The notes under the pieces: generated by a model
What the model was told of the DNA's origin: nothing
Databases searched by the model: none
What the model saw: the letters and a program-made list of their open reading frames with translations, nothing else
Program-made: the position numbers and the translations under genes
Assembly: GCA_963748485.1 (NCBI GenBank)
Contig: CAVVJF010000006.1
Span: forward strand, 1 to 64,000
DNA: 64,000 nucleotides
Reading direction: 5' to 3'
From: DASRWT01 sp963748485
Lineage (GTDB): Bacteria > Methylomirabilota > Methylomirabilia > Rokubacteriales > CSP1-6
Shown: one piece after another, positions 24,169-33,918 of the stretch
Numbering within the stretch: position 1 is the stretch's first letter
Layout of the letters: each line of letters starts with the position of its first letter

Positions 24169-27100
24169 GTGACCTGTCCCGCCTGTGGGTTCGCGGCCGA
24201 GCCCGGCAGCCGCTTCTGCGGGGGCTGCGGGCGGCCCCTTGCGGGCAGCCCCGCCCCCGATTCCCGGTGGGCCTCGCCCGAGGCCTACACGCCGCGCCAC
24301 ATCGCCGAACGCATCCGGACCACCCGGCCCGCGCTGGAGGGCGAGCGCAAGCAGGTAACGGTGCTGTTCGCCGACATGAAGGGCTCGCTCGAGATGCTCA
24401 TCGACCGCGATCCCGAGGAGGCGCGCGCGCTTCTCGATCCCGTGCTCGAGCTGATGATGGAGGCGGTGCACCGCTACGAGGGCACCGTCAACCAGGTCCT
24501 GGGCGACGGCGTCATGGCCATCTTCGGGGCGCCGCTCGCCCACGAAAACCATGCAGTGCGGGCGGCCTACGCGGCCTTCCGCATGCAGGACGAGGTGGCC
24601 CGGGCGGCGGGGGGGCTGCGGCGGGAGCACGGCGTGGACGTGCAGATCCGCGTCGGCCTCAACTCGGGCGAAGTCGTCGTGCGATCGATCGGCAACGACC
24701 TGCACATGGACTACACGGCGGTGGGACAGACGACACATCTCGCCGCCCGCATGGAGAAGCTGGCGCACCCGGGTAGCATCCTGCTCACCGCCGAGACCCG
24801 GCGGCTCACCGAGGGCTATCTGGTCACGCGGGGGCTCGGGCCGGTGCCGGTGCCCGGGCTGGCAGAGCCGGTGGACGTGTTCGAGGCGACCGGCGCGGGT
24901 CCCGCCCGCTCGCGCCTGCAGGCGGCGGTGGCGCGCGGCCTCAGCCGCTTCGTGGGCCGGGGGAGCGAGATCGCCTTCCTCGAGCAGGCGGTCGAGCGCG
25001 CACGCGCCGGACACGGCGGGCTGGTCGCGCTCGTGGGCGAGCCCGGGGTCGGGAAGTCGCGGCTCGCCCACGAGCTCGCGCGGTCGCCGCGCACGCGGGA
25101 GTGGACGGTGCTCGAGGGCCGGCCGGTGGTGTACCGGAAGTCGACCGCGTGGGTGCCGGTGCGCGAGATGCTCCGCGCATACTTCCACCTCGAGCCAGAC
25201 GACGACGCGGCCGCCGCGCGCGACACGGTCGCCGCGCGGCTGGCCGTCACCGACGCGAGCCTCGCGCCCGCGCTGCCCGCGCTCCTCGCCCTGCTCGACT
25301 TGCCCGTCACGGACCCGTCCTGGCAGGCGCTGGAGCCTGCGCAGCGGCGTCGCCGCACGCTGGACGCGGTCGGCCATCTCTTCCTCCTCGAGGCGCGGCG
25401 GGCCCCGCTCCTCCTCGTGCTGGAGGATCTCCACCGCATCGACGACGAGACCCAGGCGCTCCTCGACGTCCTCGTCGACCGCCTGGCCGACGCCCCTCTG
25501 CTCGTGCTCGTCACGTACCGGTCTGAGTACCGGCACGGCTGGATGAACAAACCCGGCTATGCCCAGCTCCGGGTGGACCCGCTGGGTGCCCCGCACGCGG
25601 GACAACTCCTCGAGAGCCTGCTCGGCGCCGCGCCCGAGCTAGCGCCGCTGCGCGCGCTTTTGATCGCGCGCACCGACGGCAATCCTCTCTTCCTCGAGGA
25701 GAGCGTGCGCGCGCTCGCAGAGACCGACGTGCTCGCGGGTGCCCCCGGCGCCTACCGCCTCGTCCGGCCTCTCACCGCGGTGCCCGCGCCCACCACCGTC
25801 CAGGCGGTGATCGCCTCGCGCATCGACCGGCTCGTGCCGGACGACAAGCACGTCCTGCAGTGCGCGGCGGTGGTGGGCCGCGACGTCCCGTTCGGAGTGC
25901 TGGAGGCGGTGGCCGACGTGCCGGCGGAGGCGCTGCAGGCGAGCCTGGCGCGGCTACAGGCGGCGGAGTTCCTGCACGAGATGCGACTGTTCCCGGAGCG
26001 CGAGCACGCGTTCAAGCACCCGCTCACCCAGGAGGTCGCCTACGGAAGCCTGCTCCATGACGGGCGGCGGACGCTGCATGCCCGGATCGCCGACGCCATC
26101 GAGGTCCGCTACGCCGATCGGCTCGCCGAGCACATCGAGCGGCTCGCCCATCACGCGCTGCGCGGCGGCCTGGAGGCGCGCGCGGTGGGCTACCTGCGCC
26201 AGGCCGGCGCGAAGGCGGCGGCGCGCTCCGCTCACCGCGACGCCGTTGTCTTCTTCGAGCAGGCCATCGAGGCGCTGGATCGCCTGGCACCCAGCCCCGA
26301 GCACCTGGCCCTCGGCGTCGATCTCCGCTTCGACGCGCGCGCCTCGCTGGCCGCGCTCGGCGAGTTTGCGCGCAACCTCGAGCATCTCGGCCGGGCCGAG
26401 GCGCTCGCCGACGCCCTCGGCGATCCGCGCCGGCGCGGCTGGGTCGCCGCCTACATCGCGCAGTCGCACTACACCCTGGCCGATCATCGAGCGGCCCGCG
26501 CGTGCGCCCAGCGCGCGCTCGAGATCGGGGCCTCGCTGGGCGATCTTCCGCTGCGCGTCGTCGCCATCTGCGGCCTGGGGCAGGCGTCTCACTCCCTCGG
26601 CGAGTTCGCCCAGGCGCGCGGAAACCTCGAGTCCGCCATCACCGCGCTCGGGGGTGACCTGGAGCGCGAGCGCTTCGGGATGGCCGGGCTGGTCTCGGTG
26701 GCCGCGCGCATCTGGCTGGTCCATACCCTGGTCGCCCTCGGGGACTTCGACGCAGCCGGCGCCCGCGCACAGGAGGCGACGGAGATCGCGGAGCCCACCG
26801 GGCATCCATGGAGCGTGGCGGGCGCTCAGGTTACCCTCGGCTTCGTTCATCTCGCGCGCGGCGATCTCGACCGAGCCGCTCCCGTGCTCGAGCGCGGGCT
26901 CGCGCGGGCGCGCGAGCTGGACGTGAGCGCCTGGGTGCCCATGCTCTCGTGCCAGCTCGGCATCATCCATGTCCGCCAAGAGCGGGTCGAGGAGGGGATC
27001 TCGCTGCTCGAAGACGGGGTACGGCGCGCAACGGGCCTGTCCATCCTCAGCCGCCACGGGCTGCGCCTGGCGTGGCTGGCCGAGGCGTACCTCCGCGCCG

Positions 27101-27429
27101 GACGCGTGGACGACGCGCGCGCCGCCGCGCGGGACGCGCTCGATTCCGCCCGGGTTCACGGCGAGCGGGGCTACGAAGGATGGGGGCTCCGAATGCTCGG
27201 CGAGGTGGCTCTCGCCGCTGGCGACGTGGATGAAGCGATCGCGCACTATCGGGCCACCGTGGCCCTGGCCGGCACGCTGGGCATGCGCGCGCTGGAGGCG
27301 CACGGCTGGCACGGGCTGGGCCGCGCTATCAGCGGTACCGAGGGCGCCCGATGGCGCGAGGAGGCGGCCCGCCGCTTCGCCGCCCTCGGCATGACCGTCG
27401 GCGAGCCGGCCGCCGATACAGATTCCTAG
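24169..27429 (+). CDS. Class III adenylate/guanylate cyclase with zinc ribbon, AAA ATPase and TPR region
   Basis: 1086 aa from a GTG. Residues 3-20 form a zinc ribbon (CPAC...CGGC). The cyclase domain (about 60-245) has KQVTVLFADMKGSLEMLIDR with metal Asp69 and VLGDGVMAIFG with the second metal Asp near 112. From about 265 the AAA module includes VALVGEPGVGKSRLAHELAR (Walker A) and LLLVLEDLHRIDDETQALLD (Walker B). The rest, about 640-1080, is TPR-like alpha repeats. Such large proteins are common in Methylomirabilota, Actinobacteria and Chloroflexi and are thought to link ATP hydrolysis and protein binding to cyclic nucleotide synthesis or transcription control. It ends 4 bases into the Ehr large-subunit stop region on the opposite strand. 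Confidence 0.92.
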   Translation: MTCPACGFAAEPGSRFCGGCGRPLAGSPAPDSRWASPEAYTPRHIAERIRTTRPALEGERKQVTVLFADMKGSLEMLIDRDPEEARALLDPVLELMMEAVHRYEGTVNQVLGDGVMAIFGAPLAHENHAVRAAYAAFRMQDEVARAAGGLRREHGVDVQIRVGLNSGEVVVRSIGNDLHMDYTAVGQTTHLAARMEKLAHPGSILLTAETRRLTEGYLVTRGLGPVPVPGLAEPVDVFEATGAGPARSRLQAAVARGLSRFVGRGSEIAFLEQAVERARAGHGGLVALVGEPGVGKSRLAHELARSPRTREWTVLEGRPVVYRKSTAWVPVREMLRAYFHLEPDDDAAAARDTVAARLAVTDASLAPALPALLALLDLPVTDPSWQALEPAQRRRRTLDAVGHLFLLEARRAPLLLVLEDLHRIDDETQALLDVLVDRLADAPLLVLVTYRSEYRHGWMNKPGYAQLRVDPLGAPHAGQLLESLLGAAPELAPLRALLIARTDGNPLFLEESVRALAETDVLAGAPGAYRLVRPLTAVPAPTTVQAVIASRIDRLVPDDKHVLQCAAVVGRDVPFGVLEAVADVPAEALQASLARLQAAEFLHEMRLFPEREHAFKHPLTQEVAYGSLLHDGRRTLHARIADAIEVRYADRLAEHIERLAHHALRGGLEARAVGYLRQAGAKAAARSAHRDAVVFFEQAIEALDRLAPSPEHLALGVDLRFDARASLAALGEFARNLEHLGRAEALADALGDPRRRGWVAAYIAQSHYTLADHRAARACAQRALEIGASLGDLPLRVVAICGLGQASHSLGEFAQARGNLESAITALGGDLERERFGMAGLVSVAARIWLVHTLVALGDFDAAGARAQEATEIAEPTGHPWSVAGAQVTLGFVHLARGDLDRAAPVLERGLARARELDVSAWVPMLSCQLGIIHVRQERVEEGISLLEDGVRRATGLSILSRHGLRLAWLAEAYLRAGRVDDARAAARDALDSARVHGERGYEGWGLRMLGEVALAAGDVDEAIAHYRATVALAGTLGMRALEAHGWHGLGRAISGTEGARWREEAARRFAALGMTVGEPAADTDS

Positions 27430-29006
27430 AGGTCGGAGCCCGAATAGGAGAGGTTGAACGACTTGTTGCAGAGCGGAAAGTCGGGGACGATGTTGTCGAG
27501 CACCGCGAGCTCGAGCGCGGGCCAGTTGCGGAACGACGGGTCCACGACCTTCACCCGGCGCAGGGTGTCGGGGCCGGCCGCGCGCACCCAGTACCAGACG
27601 GGCCCCCGCCACGCCTCCACGCAGGAGAGGGCGTCGCCGCCCGCCGGCAGCGGAGGCAGCGGGACGCGGGTGGCGCCTCCAGGCAGGCGCCGGGCCGCGA
27701 CGGAGACGAGGCGGGCGGCCTCGCGGGCTTCATCGAGGCGGACCATGGTGCGCGCCCAGACGTCCCCCTGCGGATACACGGCGGGCGCGACGTCCAGGTC
27801 GACATAGGCGGCGAAGGGCGCGTCGCGCCGGAGATCGGCGTCTACGCCGCTCGCACGCGCGACCAGGCCCACCACGCCCATCTCTCGCGCCGTCCTGGTG
27901 GAGAGCCGTCCCGTGCCCTGCAGCCGCTCGAGCACCAGGGTGTTGTCGAGGCACACGCGCGCGATCTCCTGAAAGGCGGCGGTCAGCCTTGTCACCGTTT
28001 CCGCCGCCTCGTCCAGGGTCGCCCCGGCGAGGGCGTCCGCCACCCCGCCGGGCACCACCGCGCCCCGCAGCAGGCGATGCCCCGTCAGGCGCGCATTGAG
28101 CCGCAGGAGCTGCTCGCGCAGCCGGAAGCAGTGGGCGTGGCCCCAGGCGAAGCCGGTGTCGTTGACGATCATCCCGACGTCACCGACGTGGTTGTACAGA
28201 CGCTCGAGCTCGAGAAGCGCGACGCGGAGCCAGGCCGCGCGCGGCGGGATCGCGATGCCCGCCAGCCGCTCGAGAGCCTGGCAGTAGGCGAGGGCATGCG
28301 CCACGCTTTCGTCGCCCGAGACGCGCTCGGCGAGCTCGACGGTGCGGGCGAGGGGCAGGGTCTCGAAGAGCTTCTCGGTCCCCTTGTGAACGAAGCCCAG
28401 CCGCGTCTCCAGGCTCACGATCTCCTCGCCCTCGACGCTGAATCGGAAGTGACCGGGCTCGATGATGCCGGCGTGCACGGGCCCCACCGTGATCTCGAAG
28501 ATACCGGCCCCCTCGACGCGCCGGAAGGGAAAGGGCTGGCCGGCGTCGACGAAGTCGTGCCGGGCCGCCACGTCGCGCCGGAGGGGGTGATAGCCTTCGG
28601 GCCAGAACTGATGCAGGGCGAGGCGGCGCGGCTCCGGATGACCGATGGGGGTAAGACCGAAGAGATCGTGGATCTCGCGCTCGAAGCGGCTGGCGGGGAA
28701 CGAGCGAGTGGCAAGCGATGGGAAGTGGGGGGCGTCCGCGGGCACCGATACCAGCGTGACGAGGGGATGGCGCGGCGCGAGGGGGGCGAAGACGTAGGTG
28801 AGCGTGAAGGCGCCGGTCTCCGGTCGCGTGTCGGTGGCGGCGAGCAATTCCAGCGACAGCCCGAGCGCGGTGAGCCGGTCGGCGAAGGCGGGAATCTCCC
28901 CGCGCGGCAGCCGGCAGTGGACCGATCCGTCCCCACGCGCCGCGACGTCGGCGGCGCCGGCGGCCGCCGCCTCAGCGGCGAGGGCATCGGGCGCGGGCGC
29001 GCTCAC
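27426..29006 (-). CDS. Hydrogenase-4 component G-like large subunit of an Ehr complex (NuoC-NuoD fusion, NiFe ligands absent)
   Basis: 526 aa. Residues 1-150 are a 30-kDa (NuoC) domain (HPLVTLVSVPADAPHFPSLA, FEREIHDLFGLTPIGHPEPR). The rest is a 49-kDa/NiFe large-subunit domain (GPVHAGIIEPGHFRFSVEGE, LGFVHKGTEKLFETL, LYNHVGDVGMIVNDTGFA). The first NiFe motif, normally RxCGxC, reads ERVSGDESVAHA, and the C-terminal DPCxxC reads FNLSYSGSDL, so no NiFe site can form. This identifies it as an energy-converting hydrogenase-related (Ehr) subunit rather than a hydrogenase. It is the last gene of the operon; GTG at 29006 follows TAGGAGGCTGAA, one base after the previous stop. Confidence 0.88.
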   Translation of the reverse strand: MSAPAPDALAAEAAAAGAADVAARGDGSVHCRLPRGEIPAFADRLTALGLSLELLAATDTRPETGAFTLTYVFAPLAPRHPLVTLVSVPADAPHFPSLATRSFPASRFEREIHDLFGLTPIGHPEPRRLALHQFWPEGYHPLRRDVAARHDFVDAGQPFPFRRVEGAGIFEITVGPVHAGIIEPGHFRFSVEGEEIVSLETRLGFVHKGTEKLFETLPLARTVELAERVSGDESVAHALAYCQALERLAGIAIPPRAAWLRVALLELERLYNHVGDVGMIVNDTGFAWGHAHCFRLREQLLRLNARLTGHRLLRGAVVPGGVADALAGATLDEAAETVTRLTAAFQEIARVCLDNTLVLERLQGTGRLSTRTAREMGVVGLVARASGVDADLRRDAPFAAYVDLDVAPAVYPQGDVWARTMVRLDEAREAARLVSVAARRLPGGATRVPLPPLPAGGDALSCVEAWRGPVWYWVRAAGPDTLRRVKVVDPSFRNWPALELAVLDNIVPDFPLCNKSFNLSYSGSDL

Positions 29007-29007
29007 T

Positions 29008-30432
29008 TCAGCCTCCTACCACGGCGGCGACGCGCGCGAGCGCGGCGGCGAGCCCCGGGGGCCAGGCCAGACCACTGAGGACGAGCAGCCCCAGCGCGGC
29101 TGCCACCGGCGCCACGCCCTGCCAGGTCACCGGCTCGCGGCCCGGCTCCGGCGCGGCCGCGCCGTAGGCCATTCCGTGCAGCGCACGCAGCATTCCCCCG
29201 AACGCGACGAGGAGGAGGCCCAGGGCCACCGCGGGCGCGACGACCCAGCCCTCCCGGAAGCCCGCGCCCAGGATCATCATCTCGCTGATGAACAGACCGA
29301 ACGGCGGCAGGCCGAGGAGCGCGAGCAGTCCGAGGGCGAAGGCGCGGCCCGTGACGGGCATGGCCGCGATGAGGCCGCGGACGCGGACGATCTCGACGGT
29401 GCCGTAGGTGTCGCGGATGCGCCCCGAGAGCAGGAACAGCGTCGCCTTGGCGAAGGCGTGGTTGCCGACGTGGAGGATGGCGCCGGCGATGCCCCAGGGC
29501 CCCCCGAAGCCCAGCCCCAGCGCGACCAGTCCCAGGTGCTCCACGCTCGAGTACGCGAGCATACGCTTGAGGTGGGTGGGCGACCAGAGAAAGGCCGCGG
29601 CCACCGTCATGGAGGCGAGCCCGAGGAGGACGAGGAGCCGGCGTGCGAAGCCGGGGCCGGCGGCGAGGTCCACCACCGCCTTGAAGCGCAGCACCGCGTA
29701 GATCCCGACCGAGAGCAGCACGCCCGACATGAGCGCGCTGATGGGCGCGGGCGCCTCGCTGTGCGCGTCGGGCAGCCAGGTGTGCATGGGCGCCAGTCCC
29801 GCCTTGGTGCCATAGCCCACGAGCAGGAAGACGAAGGCCAGCTCGACCACGCGCGGGGGAAGCTGCGGGGCCCAGCGGAGGAGGGTGGTCCAGCGGAGCG
29901 CATGCGCCTCGCCCCCGAACTGCTGGACGTCGGCGAAGTAGACGAGCACGGTGCCCACGAAGGCGAGCGCGATGCCCACCGAGCAGATGAGGAGGTACTT
30001 GTACGCCGCCTCGAGCGACGCGCGCGTCCGGTGGAAGTTCACCAGGAACACCGAGGCCAGGGTGGTGCCCTCCACCGCCACCCACATGAGGCCGAGGTCG
30101 TCCGTGGTGACGGCGAGCAACATGGTGAAGACGAAGAGATGGAAGAGCGGGTAGAAGCGCCGCCCCGTCGGCCCCGACAGCGCCTCCAATCCGGCGAGGG
30201 TGGCCACCAGGGCGATGAGGCCGATCATCCAGGCGCTGAGCGCGTCGGCCCGGAGCAGGCCATCGAAGGCGGTCACCGTGAGGTCGGCAGCCACGCCGTG
30301 CACTACCATGGCGGCGGCGGCGAGGACGGCCGCGAGGGCGCTCGCGTGCACGCTCCGGGCCAGCGCCCCCCGCGCGCGGACGAGGAGCCCGGCGGCGAGC
30401 AGGGGCGCCAGGAGCAGCGCGACCAGGATCAT
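29008..30432 (-). CDS. Proton-translocating antiporter-like subunit, hydrogenase-4 component F-like (NuoL/M/N family)
   Basis: 474 aa, about 14 transmembrane helices. Conserved proton-channel parts include LGLMWVAVEGTTLASVFLVN (Glu in helix 5), GYGTKAGLAPMHTWLPDAHS (helix 7-8 Lys and His), and YSSVEHLGLVALGLGFGG. This is the short HyfF type. In the related complexes it pumps protons or sodium, driven by electron transfer through the NuoB/NuoD-like arm. ATG at 30432 overlaps the stop of the E-like gene (ATGA), and its own TGA is one base before the large-subunit start. Membrane-integral. Confidence 0.92.
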   Translation of the reverse strand: MILVALLLAPLLAAGLLVRARGALARSVHASALAAVLAAAAMVVHGVAADLTVTAFDGLLRADALSAWMIGLIALVATLAGLEALSGPTGRRFYPLFHLFVFTMLLAVTTDDLGLMWVAVEGTTLASVFLVNFHRTRASLEAAYKYLLICSVGIALAFVGTVLVYFADVQQFGGEAHALRWTTLLRWAPQLPPRVVELAFVFLLVGYGTKAGLAPMHTWLPDAHSEAPAPISALMSGVLLSVGIYAVLRFKAVVDLAAGPGFARRLLVLLGLASMTVAAAFLWSPTHLKRMLAYSSVEHLGLVALGLGFGGPWGIAGAILHVGNHAFAKATLFLLSGRIRDTYGTVEIVRVRGLIAAMPVTGRAFALGLLALLGLPPFGLFISEMMILGAGFREGWVVAPAVALGLLLVAFGGMLRALHGMAYGAAAPEPGREPVTWQGVAPVAAALGLLVLSGLAWPPGLAAALARVAAVVGG

Positions 30433-31070
30433 TCGCGGAGCTCGCTCAGGCGATCGACGGAGAGCGAGTCGTGCTCTTGCCGGATCTGCATGACCACGCC
30501 CTCCATGAGGAGCACGATGACGAGAACGTCGAGGAAGACGCCCGCCTCGACGAGGCCCGGCAGCCCGTAGGTGGCCAGCACCGCGAGGGTGAAGATGCCG
30601 TTCTCGAAGACGAGGAAGCCTAGCACGTGCCCCAGCACGTCACGGCCCGTGACGCAGACGAATAGCCCGATGAGGGCCATGGCGAAGGCCAGGGGGATGG
30701 CGTCCGCGGTGGGCAAGGTGGCCGAGATGGTGACGGGCAGGATGATGACGTACGCGGCGACGACGAGGCCGCCCGCGGTGAGGAGCGCGACGCCGCTCGA
30801 CCGGCCGGGGGACACCGGGCGGACGGGCGTACCCGCGGCCATGCGATGGAGGACGCGGGGGATGATCCACGCCTTCAGCGCGAGAAACACCGCCGCCACC
30901 ACGACCAGAGCGGGCTTGCCCGCGAACCACCCCACCGTCGCCGCGAGCACGGCGATCACGACGGACTGGAGCACGAAGAGACGGAGCCGACCCGGCCAGC
31001 TTCGCCGCCACACGATGAGCAGAGTGACAGCGAGCCCGAAGAAGGCGAGGAGGTTCGACGCCGCCTTCAC
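30429..31070 (-). CDS. Hydrogenase-4 component E-like membrane protein (NuoK-like)
   Basis: 213 aa with about six transmembrane helices. The second half resembles NuoK/HyfE: PLAFAMALIGLFVCVTGRDV, LGFLVFENGIFTLAVLATYG (with the membrane Glu typical of NuoK), LVEAGVFLDVLVIVLLMEGV. HyfE-type proteins form part of the membrane arm next to the antiporter-like subunits. The GTG start at 31070 overlaps the TGA of the C-like gene (GTGA). Its own TGA overlaps the ATG of the F-like gene. These overlaps on both sides support a single polycistronic mRNA. Confidence 0.9.
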   Translation of the reverse strand: MKAASNLLAFFGLAVTLLIVWRRSWPGRLRLFVLQSVVIAVLAATVGWFAGKPALVVVAAVFLALKAWIIPRVLHRMAAGTPVRPVSPGRSSGVALLTAGGLVVAAYVIILPVTISATLPTADAIPLAFAMALIGLFVCVTGRDVLGHVLGFLVFENGIFTLAVLATYGLPGLVEAGVFLDVLVIVLLMEGVVMQIRQEHDSLSVDRLSELRE

Positions 31071-32011
31071 TTGAGCAACACCATCGAGGCCACCGACAGA
31101 ATGGCGAGAGCGAACGAGCCGGAGAGGAGCTCGGGCACGCGGAATAGCCGCAGCTTGGCGATCGCCGTCTCCAGCACCGCGAGGGCGCCGGCGAGCACGA
31201 CCAGCTTGCCGGCCAGGGCGAGAAGCCCCAGGAGCAACGGGAGCGCCGCGGTGTCGTCGGGGACCCACCACGGGAAGAAGAGGTTGGTGAGCAGGGTCAT
31301 GAAGAGGAAGAGCTTCATCGCGCTCGCCCACTCGATCAGGGCGAGGGCGGGGCCCGAGTACTCCAGGATCATCGCCTCGTGAATCATCGTGAGCTCGAGG
31401 TGGGTGGCCGGATTGTCCACGGGCAGGCGGCCGGTCTCTGCGAGCATCACCATGAAGAACGCCACGAAGGCCAGGAGATGCCCCGGATGTGCGGCGAGCA
31501 CGGGCTCGCTCCCGATCCGCTCGGCGACGCCGCCGAGATTGGTGGTGCCGGTACGGATGGCGAGCGCGAAGACGGCGAGCATCACGGTGGGCTCGGCGAG
31601 GGCCGCCACCATCACCTCGCGGCTCGAGCCCATGCCGCCGAAGGCGCTGCCCGAATCCAGGCCGGCGAGCGCGAGGAAGAAGGTGCCGAGCATGAAGAGG
31701 GACATGAGGAGGATGATGCCCCCCGCGAAGGACAGCGCGGGACGCGTGACGAGCACGGGCACGACCGCCGACGCCACCAGCATGGCGGCCACGAGCACGA
31801 AGGGAGTGAATCGGAAGATCCAGGAGGTGGTGGTCGAGACCACCGACTCCTTCCGGAGGAGCTTGACGAGGTCCGCGTAGGGCTGCCACGGGTCGGGCCC
31901 GCGGCGGCCCACCAGCCGGGCCTTGAGGGTCCGCACGAGGCCGACGAGGAGCGGCGCCGCCACTGCCACCACGGCCACCTGCGCGAGCGCCCCCAGGATC
32001 GCCGCCGTCAC
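31067..32011 (-). CDS. Hydrogenase-4 component C-like / NuoH-like membrane subunit
   Basis: 314 aa, eight predicted helices. NuoH landmarks are RRGPDPWQPYADLVKLLRKE (the amphipathic loop reading QPYxDLxKLxxKE) and MLAETGRLPVDNPATHLELT, then MIHEAMILEYSGPALAL, with conserved Glu/Asp facing the quinone-like cavity. NuoH-type subunits connect the electron-transfer arm to the ion pumps. GTG at 32011 overlaps the stop of the B-like gene (GTGA). Order I-B-C-E-F-G matches the Hyf/Ehr gene order. Confidence 0.92.
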   Translation of the reverse strand: MTAAILGALAQVAVVAVAAPLLVGLVRTLKARLVGRRGPDPWQPYADLVKLLRKESVVSTTTSWIFRFTPFVLVAAMLVASAVVPVLVTRPALSFAGGIILLMSLFMLGTFFLALAGLDSGSAFGGMGSSREVMVAALAEPTVMLAVFALAIRTGTTNLGGVAERIGSEPVLAAHPGHLLAFVAFFMVMLAETGRLPVDNPATHLELTMIHEAMILEYSGPALALIEWASAMKLFLFMTLLTNLFFPWWVPDDTAALPLLLGLLALAGKLVVLAGALAVLETAIAKLRLFRVPELLSGSFALAILSVASMVLLK

Positions 32012-33918
32012 GCCAGCACCAGGAGGACGATCAGCGCAGCGAGCACGTAGATCAGGTAGAGGTTGGCGCTGCCCGACTGAATGGCCCGTACCCGGGCGGC
32101 GCCGAGGCGCAGGACGCGCAGGACCGGGGCGTAGAGCCACTCCTCGGCGAGGGCGCGGGTGGGATTGCCGTAGGCGATGCGCCGCACGAAGAAGCGGGAG
32201 TCCGGGTGTACCTCGACCTCCAGCCGTCGCTCGGCCCGGTAGAGAAAGTCGAAGATGCGCCGGACCGGGCTCGCGAAGGCGATCGCGGTGTACTCCATCC
32301 GCGCGGTCTGGAGCAGACGGCCGCAGCCCCACGTCTCGGACAGCCGCGGCCGGCGCGGCACGCGGGCCAGCCACAGCAGCGCCACGGGGAGACCCAGGCC
32401 TGCGGTGAGGGCGAGGCCGACGACGGGCATGGACAGCGTGGCGAAGTCGCCGGATACCGCGATGACGAGGAGATCGTCGCCCAGCCCCGGTGCCGTGTAG
32501 CCGATGAGCGACGCCGCCGCCCCCCCGAGGCGAGGGAGCAGCACCGTCGGGCCCATCGCGAGCGCCGCGCAGGCGGCCACGAGGAGCGCCATGCCGGCGC
32601 GCATGGCCACGCCCACCTCGTGCGCCCGAGCCGCCGCCTCGGTGCGGGGCAGGGCGAGGAAGGCGATGCCGAAAGCGCGGACGAAGCAGGCGACGGCGAG
32701 CCCGCCCGTGAGGGCGAGGCCGGCGAGGGCGAGCGTGAACACCAGATTCAGCTCCAGCCGCGGGATTCGCGCGTTCTGCAGGAGCGCCTGGAGGGTGAGC
32801 CACTCGCTCACGAATCCATTCAGGGGTGGCAGTGCCGCGATCGAGACCGCGCCGAAGAGGAAGGCCGCCGCCGTCCACGGCATCCGCTTGATCAATCCTC
32901 CCATCGCCTCCAGGTCCCGGGTGCCGACGCCGTGCACGACCGCTCCCGCGCCGAGGAAGAGGAGGGCCTTGAAGGCCGCGTGGTTCGCCGTGTGATAGAG
33001 CGCGGCGGCGATCGCGAAGACGGCGAGGCTCGCGAGCCCAGCGGCATGGAAGACCATCCCCGCGCCGGCCGCGACCAGGATGATCCCCACGTTCTCGATG
33101 CTGGAGAACGCGAGCAGCCGCTTGAGATCGCGGTCCACCATCGCGTAGAGGACGCCACCCACGGCGGAGAGCGTGCCCGCGAGAAGGAGGACGACGCCCC
33201 ACCAGGCCGGACCCACGCCGAGCCAGTCGAGCCCGGCCCGCAGGAGGCCCATCACGCCCAGCTTCACCATGACGCCCGACATCAGCGCGGACACGTGGCT
33301 GGGCGCCGCGGGGTGAGCGGCGGGAAGCCAGACGTGGAGCGGGATCACGCCGGCCTTGCTCGCGAAGCCCAGCGCGAGGAGCGCGAAGACGAGATTCCTC
33401 GCGGGAGTCCCGAGCCCGGCGGCGGCCCCCGGCCAGTCGGCGAAGCGCAGGCTACCCGTCCAGGCGGCCATGAGGAGCATGCCGGCGAGGAGGCAGGCCA
33501 ACCCCGCATGCGTCATGACGGCGTAGATCCACGCGGCGCGGACGGCGGCGGGATCGTCGCGGTCGTGGAGCACGAGCGCGTACGAGGCCAGCGCCATGAT
33601 CTCCCAGGCGAGGAGGAAGGTGACGACGTTGGCGGCGAGCGGGACCACCGCCATGGCGGCGACGAATGCGAGATAGGCGCCGAGGCCTCGTCGCGCGCCG
33701 CGCGCGTAGTCCAGGGCGTAGAGCGACGCGGGAATGACGGTCGCGCCCACGAGGAGGAGGAAGAACCCGGCCAGGGGGTCCATTCGTAGCGCCAGCCCGG
33801 AAAGGGGCACGAGCCAGGGGACCTCGAACGTCCACGCATGGCCGAGGAAGCCGGCCAGACCCAGCCCGGCCGCGGCCACGCCCGCGACGCCGGCGAGGGC
33901 GAAGGCGAGGCTGGACAT
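32008..33918 (-). CDS. Hydrogenase-4 component B-like antiporter subunit (NuoL/M family)
   Basis: 636 aa, long antiporter-like subunit with about 16 helices. Key stretches: NVVTFLLAWEIMALASYALV (proton-channel Glu), LLALGFASKAGVIPLHVWLP followed by AAHPAAPSHVSALMSG, LKRLLAFSSIENVGIILVAA, and ALYHTANHAAFKALLFLGAG. The C-terminal extension (ETWGCGRLLQTARMEYTAIA and FASPVRRIFDFLYR) is diagnostic for HyfB/HycC-type subunits. ATG at 33918 shares its first base with the TGA of the small NuoB-like gene (TGATG). It probably translocates protons or sodium in the membrane arm. Confidence 0.93.
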   Translation of the reverse strand: MSSLAFALAGVAGVAAAGLGLAGFLGHAWTFEVPWLVPLSGLALRMDPLAGFFLLLVGATVIPASLYALDYARGARRGLGAYLAFVAAMAVVPLAANVVTFLLAWEIMALASYALVLHDRDDPAAVRAAWIYAVMTHAGLACLLAGMLLMAAWTGSLRFADWPGAAAGLGTPARNLVFALLALGFASKAGVIPLHVWLPAAHPAAPSHVSALMSGVMVKLGVMGLLRAGLDWLGVGPAWWGVVLLLAGTLSAVGGVLYAMVDRDLKRLLAFSSIENVGIILVAAGAGMVFHAAGLASLAVFAIAAALYHTANHAAFKALLFLGAGAVVHGVGTRDLEAMGGLIKRMPWTAAAFLFGAVSIAALPPLNGFVSEWLTLQALLQNARIPRLELNLVFTLALAGLALTGGLAVACFVRAFGIAFLALPRTEAAARAHEVGVAMRAGMALLVAACAALAMGPTVLLPRLGGAAASLIGYTAPGLGDDLLVIAVSGDFATLSMPVVGLALTAGLGLPVALLWLARVPRRPRLSETWGCGRLLQTARMEYTAIAFASPVRRIFDFLYRAERRLEVEVHPDSRFFVRRIAYGNPTRALAEEWLYAPVLRVLRLGAARVRAIQSGSANLYLIYVLAALIVLLVLA

